From the NCBI GenBank assembly GCA_037693485.1, contig CM075351.1:159840501-159904500 (forward strand): 64,000 nucleotides of DNA. The letters are read 5' to 3'. Position 1 is the first letter of the stretch, and each line of letters starts with the position of its first letter. Made by a program: the position numbers and the translations under genes. The notes beneath the pieces were generated by a model. The model was not told the DNA's origin. It saw only the letters and a list, made by a program, of their open reading frames with translations, and searched no databases. The DNA is from Kitagawia praeruptora (Eukaryota > Streptophyta > Magnoliopsida > Apiales > Apiaceae). This document shows positions 43,928 to 57,333 of this stretch, piece by piece.

Positions 43928-46900
43928 CTATTCGTTGGTGGCGCCTTGAGTTGTAGGAGTACCGCTGTCATCATAATTACTTGAAGCGGTGGCACACAAC
44001 TCTTTCACATCGAACACAAGGCCTGGATTATCTTCACCAAGTTTGGTCAACATCCATGACATATTCTCTTTCACTTTTGTGTTCACCTTGGCCATAAAAC
44101 CAGCCTCAAGATTTTGCTGAATTGCGTTCACCTTGGCCATAAAACCCGCCTCAAGATTTTGCTGAATTTTCTCGGTCAACTCCTGCACATAACTGTCTGA
44201 AGGAGCAGCAGGAGTTATACTCTGTTCAGATTGAACAGATTTTTTACCTCTCCTGCCCACTAACCAGTTCCGTCCATGAGTTCTTCCACCAGCGACAACT
44301 GCATTGGCCTCATCAATTTTTCCAGCATTTACCAATTCCTGAACTTTCATCTACAAGAAGTGGTTACATTAATATTTGAAACCATACATGAATTCAAACT
44401 ACTTATGCATGATACAATATACTTTGGTTCTCAGTTTAGAAAAATGCAATCCATGGATATAAAGAAACCTAAATCAACATCAATATAAAGAAACCTAAAT
44501 GCAACTCCATTTTACTAGAAAAATGCAACTTTTAGCATCAATATAAAGAAACCTAAATCAGCACATTCCTATCCACGTAGTACTTACATATTTGGTTCTC
44601 AGTTTTTCTGTATCTGCCTTGTAAGTTTTCCCTGGTTCTCGTTTATAGGTTTCCAAATATATCTCAGCATCAGATGGCTTGGCAAGTTTCTTGTCCTTTC
44701 TCTGTCAAGTATCAACATTATCAAAATATTAAACAGAATTTTTAACATTCAATATTAAGAGTTTAAAAATCTAACTGCCAATGGATAAGCAAATCTTAAC
44801 TATAACCACTGCAGGGTGAAGAATTCAGATAAAAGTGAAAAAGAATCAGAATTAAATAAAGAGTTAAGTTCAATCTATTGTAACGTGGAGTTGAGAAAAA
44901 ACACATACTAGCTTTTCTTTAGCTTGTGCAAGAGTTATGGGACCCAAAGTATGTGTCTCGCTTATTGTATTACGACGTGCTGCATTATCCTCGGCTAGGG
45001 CCTGAAAATTAAAACAAAACAGAAAATCAAAAGAAATTTTTTTTTATTAAAGGATTCTGACTAAACAAGATAAATTAAAATGTGAACTAATATATAAAAA
45101 TTCTTGTAAATTAAAATGTAAATAAGACCCCAATAAAGCAAAACACCTAGACCCTAACATCCCATGCCATCCAGACTTGCTATCTGAATTTATAAATCCA
45201 TACTCTCACATTGCAACTATATATTTATGATAAACTGATGTAATGCCAAAGAAAAAAAACCCATAAGCCATAAAAAACTAGTAAGCAAATTTAAATATGA
45301 TTCCAACTTTAATAAATAAAGCAAAAACATGCTACTAAAATTCAGCAAAGCCAATTCATAAGTGGATTGGATTAAGTTTACTTACTCTTGAAAGCAAAAC
45401 TAAATCATGGAAAATTAGAAACCTTACATGAACATACATTCCCAAGTAATAATCTCAGTTCTATCAAGTCCTACTACATGTATATTGTGAAATTCAATTG
45501 CCTACGATATTAGATTAATAATGACTAATTTCCATTAAAAAAAACAATACTACATATCCACCTCACTCCAAAACATAAAAACTCACAAAATTTTCCAAAA
45601 TTGTAATATAAGAAGTACCTGAACTGATTCATCCCCCCAGTACTTCAAGAGCATTTTAAAATCTTCAAGAGGAATTGTGTTGGGCCTGTTCTCAATCCTT
45701 TGCTCATCAGTTGCAAATTTTTTATAATGCGCATTTTTCATCAGAGACTTGTGCCGCCTCCAAGCTTCATTAAGTGTGTGCATGACCCACTTGTGTCCTT
45801 CTTCCGGAATAACATACCTAGCCTGCAATATATCAAACATAGAATTCATGAAATAAATTGGTTAATTAAAATCATAAATAAAGTAAGTCTGTTGAACAAT
45901 ATGTGATTTAGGGTGATAGAGATTACCAGTGTATATTCCATCATTTCATTCTTTAATTGGACAGGAACAACATGCCAATTGATGTAAGTGAGAGACACAT
46001 TATCCTTCACTAGTGTCCCTAGAAAATTACTTAACTCTTTCTTTTCTTCAGAAATTGGCTGACCTTCTTCATTCAAAGACACGACTACTTTATCATCAGG
46101 ACCTCTTGCATGAACCTTACTCATTTTTGACCGCCCTCTTGGTTTTCTTGGAGCTTGTACTTTACATACCAGGTTCAAAGAAAATGAATAAAAAAATCAA
46201 TGTACAACCTCACAAAAATATATAATGGAAAACATAAAAATCATGCGAGAAATATGACATTGTACCTTCTTCAACTTCTTCATTTTCAATCCCTTCTTGG
46301 TCTAATTCATTGACATTTTCAATTATTGGAGCTGCAACATTCTGCTTTTGACGTTCCCGCATCGCTAAATAAGCACCGACTGAACCAGCTTCTCCGGGAT
46401 TGCTTGGTTGTTTAAACAATTTGCTACATGTTGGTTTCAAAACTGAAGGACGAGACGAGCTTGTAGCTCCCCTGGTAGTGCCAGCTTTCTTTGGTTGCTT
46501 CTCGATTGCAGTGGGAGCGCTTGTTGGTTCTTTCTCAATCTGAGGGGGTGCATTGGCTCGCGAACGAGTTCTTGGTCCAGGTTTGCTTGACTGAACAACT
46601 TTTGTTCTCTACATTTCAGTAAAAGTTCAGGATTATTAGCTTGATAATTTTTATGTGCATAAAAACAAGACAGTAAGTTGTAAACAAATTATCTTTATGC
46701 ACCTCTGATGAATCATCACTATCATCTTCACCCTCATTTTCAGGAATATATTCATCGCATGCCTCACGATCTGTACCTTTTCTCTTCATATTCTGTTTTG
46801 CAGAAGTTCTCATATCAGTAACTAATTTGGGCAACCCAAGTGATTCATAAACTTCATTATTTTTTTTCACGCGTGCTAATCTCTCTAGTTCATAATTCGT

Positions 46901-47702
46901 CAATGGTGGTGGTGGTTGCAACTGTAATCAGGTTAAGCAAAAAATGTGCTAGTTACATATTACTAATGTACAGGAAATTTGAAAAGAAAATGATAAGTCA
47001 AAAGTACCTCAACATCATTCTCTCCGGTATCTGCATGGTCATCTGGTCCAATTTCTAAATTCAATTTCCTCCTCGTTCCATTTTCTTTCACACCCACATC
47101 TTGTTTACTAGTAGTCAAATCAGGCACAGGTTTTGTCCCCTTACTCAGCCGAGGTGACTTTCTTGTCGTCATTCTTTGTTGCAGCTGAAGTTGATGTGTG
47201 GTAGTGTACTTGCGCTTTGCCACTGGTTTCTTTGGAGAATCTGTAACAACAGAAATAGAAACGGTGGACTTCATTATTCGTTACACACATATAACCATAT
47301 ATAACACGAGAATGACATCTAAATTACATATACATACATACCTTGAATTATATTTTTCCTTGGTCGTATTATTACAGTTGGCTGCATTTGACGAGTGGGC
47401 TCAATGTCTTTGTCCACAATGCTGTCAATGTAAAAATGAACTTCTTCTTCATTATTAAAGCCTTTTACAAAGTTAGTCACATCCTTGTCATCCAACACAA
47501 GCTCCCAGCCACCCCTCTTTTCTTTGCTGATATAGACTCCTCCAATTTCTGTGAACTCGAGGTAATCTTTCACGAACTCCATAAGCACAGTATATGAAAA
47601 TCTCTCAGAATCCACGGGTACTAGCAAAGATTTTCCACCCACATAACTTGTCTTGCGAAACTCTCCAGCGTAATGCAGCCTGACATTTAGAGTTTCATCC
47701 AT
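43928..47702 (-). CDS. Ptta/En/Spm-type (TNPA-like) protein, nine inferred exons
   Basis: Inferred exons 47702-47342, 47240-47008, 46921-46703, 46608-46266, 46159-45927, 45822-45619, 45001-44909, 44701-44588, 44350-43928; all splice sites GT-AG and phases agree, giving 740 residues without a stop. Residues 1-120 form an N-terminal domain (LHYAGEFRKTSYVGGKSLLV). The middle is basic and disordered. The C-terminal half carries the plant Ptta/En/Spm signature: INWHVVPVQLKNEMMEY, EEGHKWVMHTLNEAWRRHKS, RIENRPNTIPLEDFKMLLKYW, then ISETHTLGPITLAQAKEK. It ends with a coiled coil containing a perfect repeat of IQQNLEAGFMAKVN. In En/Spm the partner protein binds subterminal repeats. It lies 304 bp downstream of the transposase, same strand. 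Confidence 0.85.
44083..44172. repeat. 45-bp tandem duplication inside the last exon of the TNPA-like gene
   Basis: Two adjacent copies of GTTCACCTTGGCCATAAAAC...CAAGATTTTGCTGAATT differing by one or two bases. In frame; it doubles a 15-residue helix segment. Confidence 0.85.
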
Positions 47703-48005
47703 CCTGTACAAAATAAATACATTAATGGCTGTATTTGTGCAACACAAAATTGAAAATATAAAGACATAAACTATGAAAATTATTAAACGATAGCACATAT
47801 AAAAATTGAATTTTTAACACAATTCCTAAAAAGTACACTGATTTATGCCATAGTGTAAAGAAATGCGGACTCTAAATTGAATTTTTAAAAAGTAGTGCCA
47901 CATACATTAATCAAAGGTAAAGAATTACAACCAAATCAAAAAGTGCCTAATACATCATAAAGTGCCAAATACATCATAAAGTAAACAGCCAGCGGTTTCT
48001 TTGAT

Positions 48006-51000
48006 CTAAGGAGAGGGAACAGGAATTTGTGTTAAGGGAACATCATCCCTAATCCACCCCCCTTCAACAACATCAGCTTCTATTTCACGATCTATTCCAA
48101 TATCATCTGAACCCATGTCTACTTCCATTGCGTTCTGATTTTCAGCATCAGACCAGTCCCTCGGCAACTTCTTAATAACATAGTGACAGTTCTTTTCAAT
48201 TGGATCTTCCACATAAAAGACTTGTTGAACTTGTGAAGACGGGACATAAGGATCAGATCTATAGCATAACTTATTAAAATTAACACGAGTAAGACCATAC
48301 GGATCTTTTTCTTCTTGGTACCAGCAGCACTTAAAAAGGACCACTCTAAAAGCTCCCCAATAGTCAAGTTCAATAATATCTTCAATTGATCCGTAGTAAT
48401 TGACAGCCCCAACTTTTGGGTTTCGGTCTTTCGAACTTGCAAAGCTAGTGGTTTCAGTAGTCAAAAATACCCCGCTATTTTGTGTGGTACATCGAGCATC
48501 TCGAAATTTGGTATGGAATCTATATCCATTTATTATAAAGCCCGTAAACTTCCGAGCTACTCGATTAGGACCCAAAGCAAACACCTCTAAATCTCTTGAA
48601 ATATTTTCCTTTTTCAGAACCTCATCCTTTAACCATTTCGAAAACTCTTCGGTGTGTGCTCGTTCCCTTTTGTACCTTCTTTGACTTGCAAGACCATTTT
48701 GTAAAGCTCGATGCTCCCTGAATAATTATTAAGGTTAAATAATCTATAAAATGCAGACATTAATATTAAAGTGTTGAGTAAAATGAAAAAGGGACTTAAG
48801 AACCTACTCGATCAAACTCCCTATTTCATTATTACCGGAATTGAACAGAACACAGCGATGCGTTGCCTTCCAGTCTGCATCTTTCAATTTGAATATCTTG
48901 CCATCTTTATTCTTTTTTGTTCCAATATTATATTCCACATCTGTTGGACATCTTCCAAAATCAGTCGACTGATTTTCAATTCCTCCAACACTCAAAAACC
49001 TTGAACAAAATGTCAGACACTCTTCTGCCAAGTACCCTTCTGCAATGGAACCTTCTGGCCTACTTCTATTTCTGACATAAGATTTCAACTTTCCTAGATA
49101 CCGCTCAATTGGAAACATGCATCTGAGGTGTTCAGGTCCACCGTATTCGACTTCTCTGCATAAATGAACAGGTAAGTGGACCGTTATATCGAAAAAAGGC
49201 TCTACAAAAATCGTTTCAAATTGGCAAAGTATCTCGACAATTTCTTTTTGCAGTCTCTTGATATCATCCAATTCAATGACCTTGCCCCATAGACCTCTAA
49301 GGAATGCACTAAATCTGATCATCGGCAATGCAACCTCGGGTTTTAATGTATTTTTCACGGCAAATTGTAATAAATGGTGGAGTATGAAATGAGCATCATG
49401 GCTCTTATACCCCACCACCTTTCTCTCTTTTATGTGCACATATCGACTAACATTCGAGGCACAACCATAAGGCAGTTTGGCATTCTTCAAAACGGTGCAA
49501 AAGATTTCTTTCTCCTTATTTGTCATGTCAAATATCGCTGCCCTAATTTCAACATGCTTTCCATCACCACAATCAACAGGATGAAGGGCCTTTCTTATGC
49601 CCCGCTCCTGTAAATCGTAACGAGCTTCTAAGTGATCCTTCGACTTGCCACTTATATTAAGCAAAGTGCCTAATATTTTGTCGCATATGTTCTTCTCTAT
49701 GTGCATGGCATCCAGGTTATGTCGAAGTGGATTATGACACCAATATGGTAGATAAAAAAAATTGACTTCTTTTTAAAAGGGCAATCACTTCTATGGTTCT
49801 GCTTGTTCATATTCCCAAACTGATTTTCATACCCCCGCAATAACTCTTCAATTTCTGTTCCTGATAATATTTCTGGACTGGTCCCCATTTCAATTTCACC
49901 ATTGAATCTCCTCTTATCCAGCCTACACTTGTGTGTCGGTTCAAGAAACTTTCTATGGTTCATGTAGACCACTTTTTTGCTATGTTTCAAATAAGTGGAA
50001 GAAGTCTCGTAATGTCATACTGGACACGCTAGCTTCCCCTTCGTGCTCCAACCTGACAACATAGCGTATCCTGGAAAATCGCTTATGGTCCACAATGCCA
50101 TTGCACGTAAATTAAAATTTCCAGCAGTCGAGGCATCATAAGTTTCGACACCAACATTCCACAATGCTTTCAACTCCGAAATTAAAGGTTGCATATACAC
50201 GTCAATACTGTTCCTGGGAGAATCTGGACCAGATATTAATGTTGAAAGAATCAAATTCTCTTGTTTCATGCATAACCAAGGTGGAAGGTTGTAGTTTACC
50301 AACACGATTGGCCATGTACTATGAGTTGAACTCATCGAACGAAATGGGTTAAATCCATCAGATGCTACACCCAACCTAATGTTTCGATTTTCCGATGAAA
50401 AATTAGGATAAAGAGCATCCATCGTCTTCCAAGCCAAAGCATCTGCCGGATGTCTTAGTTTTCCATCTTCTGTTCGTCCCACTGCGTGCCATCTCATAAG
50501 TTTGGAAAATTCTTTACACATGAACATCCTTTGCAACCTTGGTATTAGTGGAAAGTACCTCATAACGTTTGCTGGCACTTTGTGAATCAACTTCGGTGGA
50601 TCGTTATCATCAGCGTTGCCTTTCTTTTCTTGTACAACCCACCTCGAAACACCACAAGTGTCACAAACATCTTTATCTTGATTTTCTGCCCAATACAACA
50701 TGCAACTGTTTGGGCAGGCATGTATTTTCTGGTATTCAAGACCTAAATCCCTAATGACACTCTTTGCAGCATTGAAAGACAAAGGCAGATGGGCATCAGG
50801 AAAAGCTTCTTTGATCAACTTCAGCAATTCCCCAAACGCAGACTCACTAATTCCATGAACACACTTTAAATGATAAAGTCTGATCAGGAAACTTAGTCGA
50901 GAAAATGTAGTACAACCAGGATATAATGGTTGTTTTCCTTTTTCAACATGCCGAGTAAATTTCTGAGCCTCTAGATTTGGTTCACCTTCACAGAAACCGT

Positions 51001-51343
51001 GATTTTCAAAATTCTTACGCGCACAACTGAACATCGCATCTAAATTATCTTGAAAATCCATCTCCATTTCAGAATCTTTGAAGTTATCAACATCTCCTAA
51101 TTTTGTTCGTGAAACCTCACAAATCCATGTGGCGTGCAACGGAGAAGGGCCATTGACCACAAGATGATCGTATATGACATTTTGACAATGCCAATTACGT
51201 TCCGAACATTTTTTGCAAGGGCACTTCATTTCATCGCCATTTTTATAGATGGGAAATGCATTTTTCAAAAAAGCTTTTATCCCTCCTATATACTCTGGAC
51301 TAGATCTTGGAAATCCTATCCAAAGGAAGTACTCATCATCCAT
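48006..51343 (-). pseudogene. TNP2-type CACTA transposase, disabled by a stop and a frameshift
   Basis: Inferred exon 1 is 51343-48808 and exon 2 is 48717-48006 (donor GA|GTAGGT, acceptor CAG|GG). N-terminal zinc motif CPCKKCSERNW (transposase-associated domain, about residue 40), then GISESAFGELLKLIKEAFPD, HACPNSCMLYW, LRHPADALAWKTMD and the TNP2 catalytic core (VASDGFNPF, WNVGVETYDAS). After GKLACPV a TGA (50017-50015) replaces the expected Cys codon. Near 49760 an extra T in a T8 run shifts frame before MHIEKNICDKILGTLLN. The rest includes the DUF4218-like part (GPEHLRCMFPIERYLGKLK) and DUF4216-like part (DYWGAFRVVLFKCCWY). The TNP2 protein would cut and join ends; this copy cannot make it whole. 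Confidence 0.9.
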
Positions 51344-53459
51344 GACCTCAATCTCTTCGCGGCCTAGTACGACTAATTCCGTACAACTAACAGTTCCAAC
51401 ACGTGAACAATGGCTACCCCTGTACGGTTTGGTTTGACCACATTAAAAAAATTCACTGACTAATACTTAATTTTAAATATTGGCGCATATGATTTTATAT
51501 GTCCTAATCATTCCCTGTATATCCCTATCTATTAAGCCTCTACAAAATTATAAAATAATAGAGTTTTACTGAATAAAACAGGCAAACAACATCAGCATAA
51601 CTCAGTCCATTTGTTGACATGGCATGTGTGACTTAAGATACACATACATTCATACTTAACTGGTACAAGATACAACAAGAAAATTATGGCAAGAAAAACA
51701 CTCTATCTTGTTAACAATAAGATTTCCTAAAAGCTAATGAAGTGTGCATTAAACAATAAGAACAGAGGCAAAACTAGAAGCAAAACATTTATGTTTAGGA
51801 ATATTTTTAAGTGCCACATAGAAGCAAAACATGGCAAATTAAAACATAACAGGCATACATTTTATTAATTAGTAAAACCACATATAACAGGCATGGCAAA
51901 CTAAAACATATAAAATCAAATGCGTTCAAGAAGAACAGAAACACAGATATCAAATGCGTTCAACAGGCATTTCAAGAAGAGCAGACTTCTCTTTTAGATA
52001 ATTATAAAATCTAACAGGCATGAAGTTCAAGAAGAGCAGAGGAGGCTTACTTATAAAATGTGTTCCAAAGTACAAAATCAAATGCGTTCCACTTAATTCT
52101 CTTTCCTCTGCACAAACACAGATATCTTAATTAGTAAAACCATACAAATACACACATAAACTACTACCTAAACAGTCACGAACAGAGACACAATATCACA
52201 TTAAAATCATATTATTTATACACACACATAACCATACAAAAAATCTAACAGGCATTTAATCAAATGAGGAGACTTCTCTTTTAGATAATTATAAAATCTA
52301 ACAGGCATGAAGTTCAAGAAGAGCAGAGGAGGCTTACTTATACACACACATAACCATACAAAAAATCAAAAAGAAAACCCTAATTAAGAAACAAATCAAA
52401 AAGAAAACCCTGATTAAAAAACAAATCAAAAAAAAAAACCCAAAACAAAGATGACACATAGAAATCGAGTTCAAATCAAAACAAAGATGAAAAAACCCTA
52501 ATTAAAAAAACCCTAATTAAAGAAATGTAAACGAGCATGCACATAGAAAAACCGTAATTAAGCTAAACAAGTTAGAGATGAAATAAGTTACCTAAACAAG
52601 TTCAAGCTGAAGCCCCGTAAACCGTAATTAATAAGTTTAATTAAGCTGCAAATTAAAGAAAATAGAGTGAGTGGGTATCTAATTAATCATCGAGAAGAAA
52701 GGTATATTCAATTACCTAATTAGATCTGAAGCCCCTTGAAGCCCCGGTCGGTAATCAGATCTGAGAGATGTGTTTGAGAGAGAGTATGTGCGAGAGAGAG
52801 TATGTGCGAGAGAGAGTATCTGTTTATTTTGGGGAAAGTAAACATTTGTTAAGGGGGAAAGTCTTCTGAAAATTAAGGGGGAAATTTTCCGCCCAATTTT
52901 TTCACCTGCGTTGCTTGTGTGTGTGTCACGTGTTGTACTCTCTTCACAATTTTTCTATTTTTTTTTTTGCAAAATACAATTTTATAAAAAATTATTAAGA
53001 CATATTATTTATCAAATTTTATACTAAAAAAAGATTCAAATGTATTATAATAATATAGATTTTGATAGATGGGCTTAATAAAAAAATTTAATCTACGAAA
53101 TTTTAAACAAGCATTTTAAACTAGAATGTTTACATTGACCGGTTTGACCATTATAAAACCAAACCAAGTACATCTAGCAAATTTTTCGAAAATTTACCAC
53201 TTAACTAAAATCGTTATATCTCGACAACCGTACGATTGGAACGTCGAAAAAAAAATTTAAAAAAATAGTTTCATCATTCCGGACAAGACTAGTTAAAAGG
53301 AACGTCTACTTTGACCGGTTTGACCGTTGTAAAACCAAACCAAGTACATCTAACAAATTTTTCGAAAATTTACCACATCACTAAAATCGTTATATCTCGA
53401 CATCCGTACGATTGGAACGTCGAAAAAAATTTTAAAAAAATAGTTTTATCATTCCGGTA
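51344..53459. other. Upstream non-coding region of the CACTA transposase gene
   Basis: 2.1 kb, AT-rich, no ORF. It should hold the transposon promoter and 5' UTR. Contains near-identical stretches at about 52016-52055 and 52277-52340 (GAAGTTCAAGAAGAGCAGAG), and AAACCCTAATTAA runs at 52375-52520. A GA-rich tract (GAGAGAGAGTATGTGCGAGA) lies at about 52770-52820. Confidence 0.55.
53138..53455. repeat. Two tandem copies of a ~175-bp unit
   Basis: Both copies contain GACCGGTTTGACC, AAACCAAACCAAGTACATCT and CGTACGATTGGAACGTCGAA. Starts are about 53138 and 53312. They lie between the right subterminal repeats and the transposase 5' end. Confidence 0.8.
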
Positions 53460-54160
53460 AGAGAAGTATCTAATGCAACGCTTTTAAAGGCAAATACAAC
53501 ACCTTTTAAAAATATCTAATGCAACGCTTTAAATCAGCAAATGCAACACCTCCCTAACCTAATGCAACGCTTCTGCCACATAATGCAATGCCACGTCAGC
53601 AAATGTGGTCCCCACATTTGCCACGTCAGCAACTGTGGGCCCCACATTTGCCACGTCAGCATCTGTTGGCCTCTGCCACGTCACCCTGGTGGACCCCACA
53701 CTGCCACGTCACCCTGATGGGACCCACAGTTGCCACGTCAGCATTTATTAAAAATTAAAAATTATCTAATGCAACGCTTTTCAACAGCAAATGCAACACT
53801 TCTTTTACCTAATGCAACGCTTCTGCCACGTCAGCCAATGACACGTCAGCAAATGTGGGTCCCACATTTGCCATGTCAGCAATTGTGGGCCCCACACTTG
53901 CCACGTCAGCAAGTGCCACGTCAGCACGCGTGGACCCCACTGTTGCCACATCAGCATTTTTAAAAATTAAAAAATACCTAATGCAACGCTTGCTGTTAGT
54001 GTTGCATTATATTGAAACACTTTGGATCAAATGCAACACTAAATATATGTAATGCAACACCAGTTCAAGTTCTGTTTCATTAGAGGCAAAATTTCATACC
54101 TAACGAAACACTTTCACTGAAACACTTTCTAAAAGCGTTGCATATGAGCATTTATGGCGT
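53460..54160. repeat. Right subterminal repeat region of the CACTA element
   Basis: The same motif classes as at the left end: TAATGCAACGCTT and complements, plus TGCCACGTCAGCA/GTGGGNCCCAC units. I count nine exact CCACGTCA cores, again all on the + strand, so the two ends carry these units in direct rather than inverted orientation. Confidence 0.85.
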
Positions 54161-54164
54161 AGTG

Positions 54165-57100
54165 GTAGTCATTAATAATTAAGTTACAACATTTGAGACC
54201 CCAACCACCAAGCATCTTTTAGGTTATAGGGCTAGAAACAAGAATCAACTCCTTACTACTAGTATAACTTCGTTGAGAAGTACACCAGCAACTAATACTA
54301 TTTTGCGCAAAGTAACATATATATTACACATCAATATACTTACATATAACTTACTCCAGATATAAACTTTCTAGATCATATCGTCTTCATAAGGGCACGC
54401 TGCCAGCTTCATCTAAGCCATGCAGATAACCTCGTCCGGCTACCTTCCACTGAAAAGTTAATATTTGAAAACAAGCAAGTATGATCGAAAGAATTACTCA
54501 GCAAGTTATTACTATAGTTTAACAAAATATCCCATCATGTGCATGGGTTTCCAACATTCAACTGATACTTAATATCCTTCTTAAAACATTTTAAACCACG
54601 AAAGTCTATCGGGAAGTATAATGTTTGAAAAAAAAATCAACTGAACAATATACCAATATAATATAAAAGATGCCATTACAAAGTAATTAAAATAGATTAT
54701 ATCCATTAATAGCCACATCTTGTTTACGCAGTAATACACCAACATAAACTTGTTGGTTATTCAATATGAAATCACTAACTTGTTGATAATATAATATCAG
54801 TTCTCTTCTATAACAAGATAATATTCAATACATCATCTTAGTATAATATCTCAAGGTAATATAACATTTAAAATCAAGCTCTCAATATAATCTTTCCATT
54901 TCCTTTTATACAATAATTGTGTATAAAAGTAATATAAAATCAGTTTCTCTACTTACTGTAAAACAATTCCATCATTTCATACCATTTTCCTTTTCAGTAC
55001 ACAACTCTGAAAACCATTATCCATTCTTTCTTTTAAAGAAAACGTTGGGGATTTCCACTGTTGCCGAATACGTGAGGCACGATGATCAGTCGTCCTCCGT
55101 ACCCGTCCCTTTTACTACCGGTAGACGGAGGTAGGTTCTCCACCATCCCCCAGGAGGAAGGTCCACCACTACATCCTCCCTCGGCACTCTTGGGCCGGAA
55201 TAAATATTGGATGCTGGACTGTGTCACTACCACACAGCCTCTTACGCTTACTGTTGCAATTCCCTTTTGTCAATCATTATTCCATTTATACAAATACCAT
55301 TCCATATTTTTCCATTTCAATTTCCATTTCCATTCCCACTTTCATTCACATATGTCATCTCCATTTCACATTTCCATATTCGTATTATAACCATTTGAAA
55401 ACATTTATACAGGTATATCATCAGTGTATCAATTCAAGACATACATTCATTTCATTATGAAATTCCTTGAAATAATCTTTTAACAAAATATAATCACCCT
55501 TAGAACACTTAGAATATTTAAAGAATGACTATTCAATAATCCCTTTTAAATGAATATTATAATTAATATTCATTGAATTAAATAACCATTAACATAACAT
55601 TTATCAATATCATTCCAGACATTTTTAACCAAAAATGTCTCATTTATAACCATCGAAATATTTTTATTATTATTCCGGAACAAAGCGATTGTAAGAAAAA
55701 GTTTTTAAAAATAATATTCATCTAATTAAATAAATTTAATTAGACGAATAAGGTTTATTTAATCAGTAGATGCTTCAAGAGGTATCTACTAATTAAATAA
55801 ACACTAGTTTGTTGGTGATGTTGCCATTAGGTTAATTATTGCGAAATTCTTTCTAAAAAAAAACTTTGTCCGGGTTTTCGAAAATATGCATTCCAAGATA
55901 ACCCCTTCCACTTTTCCATTCATATATCCATACATTTAGATTACACCAACTAAAATACTTTACATGTAAATCCCTTTTAAGAAAATCTGTAAACATCAAC
56001 CCCTGTCCCCTTATATAACAAAATATTTATTACTAACGTCTGAAAGAGTTTAGAACTCAAATATCCTCAATTTACACATAACTGTAATATTATAAAATAA
56101 CTTTAGATAACAACTGATACCATTCCTTCCCATATCACTTTACTCCTTATAGTATATCACTTTCTCCATATCACATATATTTCCAATCAAACCATTTTAC
56201 TTAAAAGTAAACAATTTATCAAGATAAAGATAGAAGAAAATCTTGCAAATATGGACTGAAGTCTTATTCCACACATTTCATATATTTCAAAATAAATATA
56301 CTCTGAACGATAGAGTATGTATAAATAAACTTGCCTCTGGTCCTTAGCACCAGACAGAACAGCGCGAATAAATCCTTGGCGTTTCGCCCAAGTAGTTCCA
56401 TGAACTTTACACGACGCCTCGATCCTTCCTTTTTGATACATGTTGCTCCACTTGATCACGCCCTAATGGTACCGAAATAGTTACGATCACGCGTCAATCC
56501 AACCTCGTATCTCGAGTACACACAATTCAGAATTACCACTGAGTCACCTAAAGTCGTACTATAGTTGTTATCCCTATAGCTGACTACTCAAATACCAATT
56601 AATGCACATAACACATTTAGTAATAGCAATTGACACTTAAAGAGTCCCCTTTTTAAAACGTAGACATTTCCTAGTATCACCCATCATAACCCTATACCAC
56701 CATTTAGTCAACTTCACTTAACATATACATTTATAATACTAATTTCATTCCATGACAAAACTAAGTTTATAAATAATCCTCAATTTAACACATAAATAGA
56801 CAACTAATCCCCAAGACACAATTAATCCTCGAAATGAATTCCTTGACACATATATACATAAACAGTTAGCACCCAAAACATGCCTTTAGACCATTGAAGT
56901 CAAATAAGTTAAATAAATTTAAATGCAGGGGATTTTCAGAAAATTTCGGCATGTAATATTCGTTTATCGGACTATGGGCACAACCCCTCAATATCAATCA
57001 AAACAATTCAACCCTGCTTTTACAAAAAAATAAAGCTGCCTCAACTTGCAGCAACATTAAAGTAAACAAGTAAGGAAAGTACCCGCCCAGACTTGCGGCA

Positions 57101-57333
57101 CCTAGCACATAAGGAAAAGTATCCGCCCAGACATGCGGCACCTAGCACATAAGGAAAAGTATCCGCCCAGACATGCGGCACCTCAACATTTAAGGAAAGT
57201 AAACTAAGTTTATCCACATGTAAGTCAACACCATGTAGTTGACATTTATACTTCCAACATATACAATGACCCAATTTATACCATTTAGCACATAGACCTT
57301 TACAATTTAACCAGCCCTTATATCGACTCTTTA
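54165..57333 (-). mobile_element. Element D, remainder of the minus-oriented LTR
   Basis: Continues 42904-42996 past the CACTA element. At about 55040-55255 it contains, in reverse complement, the GC-rich block of the B LTR (for example TACCGGTAGACGGAGGTAGG), which fixes orientation and relationship. The rest is AT-rich without genes and is only loosely similar to B. It is cut at 57333 by element E; its other end lies beyond the window. Confidence 0.75.
57072..57198. repeat. Three tandem copies of a 40-bp unit in LTR D
   Basis: GCCCAGAC(T/A)TGCGGCACCT starts at 57085, 57125 and 57165, each followed by (AGCAC)ATAAGGAAAAGTATCC. Nearly perfect copies. Confidence 0.85.

Larger units (their letters stand above)
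42997..54164 (-). mobile_element. CACTA (En/Spm, TNP2-type) DNA transposon, 11.2 kb
   Basis: Inverted ends CACTACACCAAAAACGCTCA / TGAGCATTTATGGCGTAGTG and an exact 3-bp duplication GTA (42994-42996, 54165-54167) define it. Both genes are read from the right end: a broken TNP2-type transposase (51343-48006) and a Ptta/En/Spm gene (47702-43928). Both ends carry dense subterminal repeats (about 43000-43700 and 53460-54160). It sits inside LTR D. Confidence 0.95.

Noticed and set aside
52375..52530. AAACCCTAATTAA repeats as interstitial telomere
   Set aside because: Not a TTTAGGG/CCCTAAA array; irregular simple repeats within the CACTA element.
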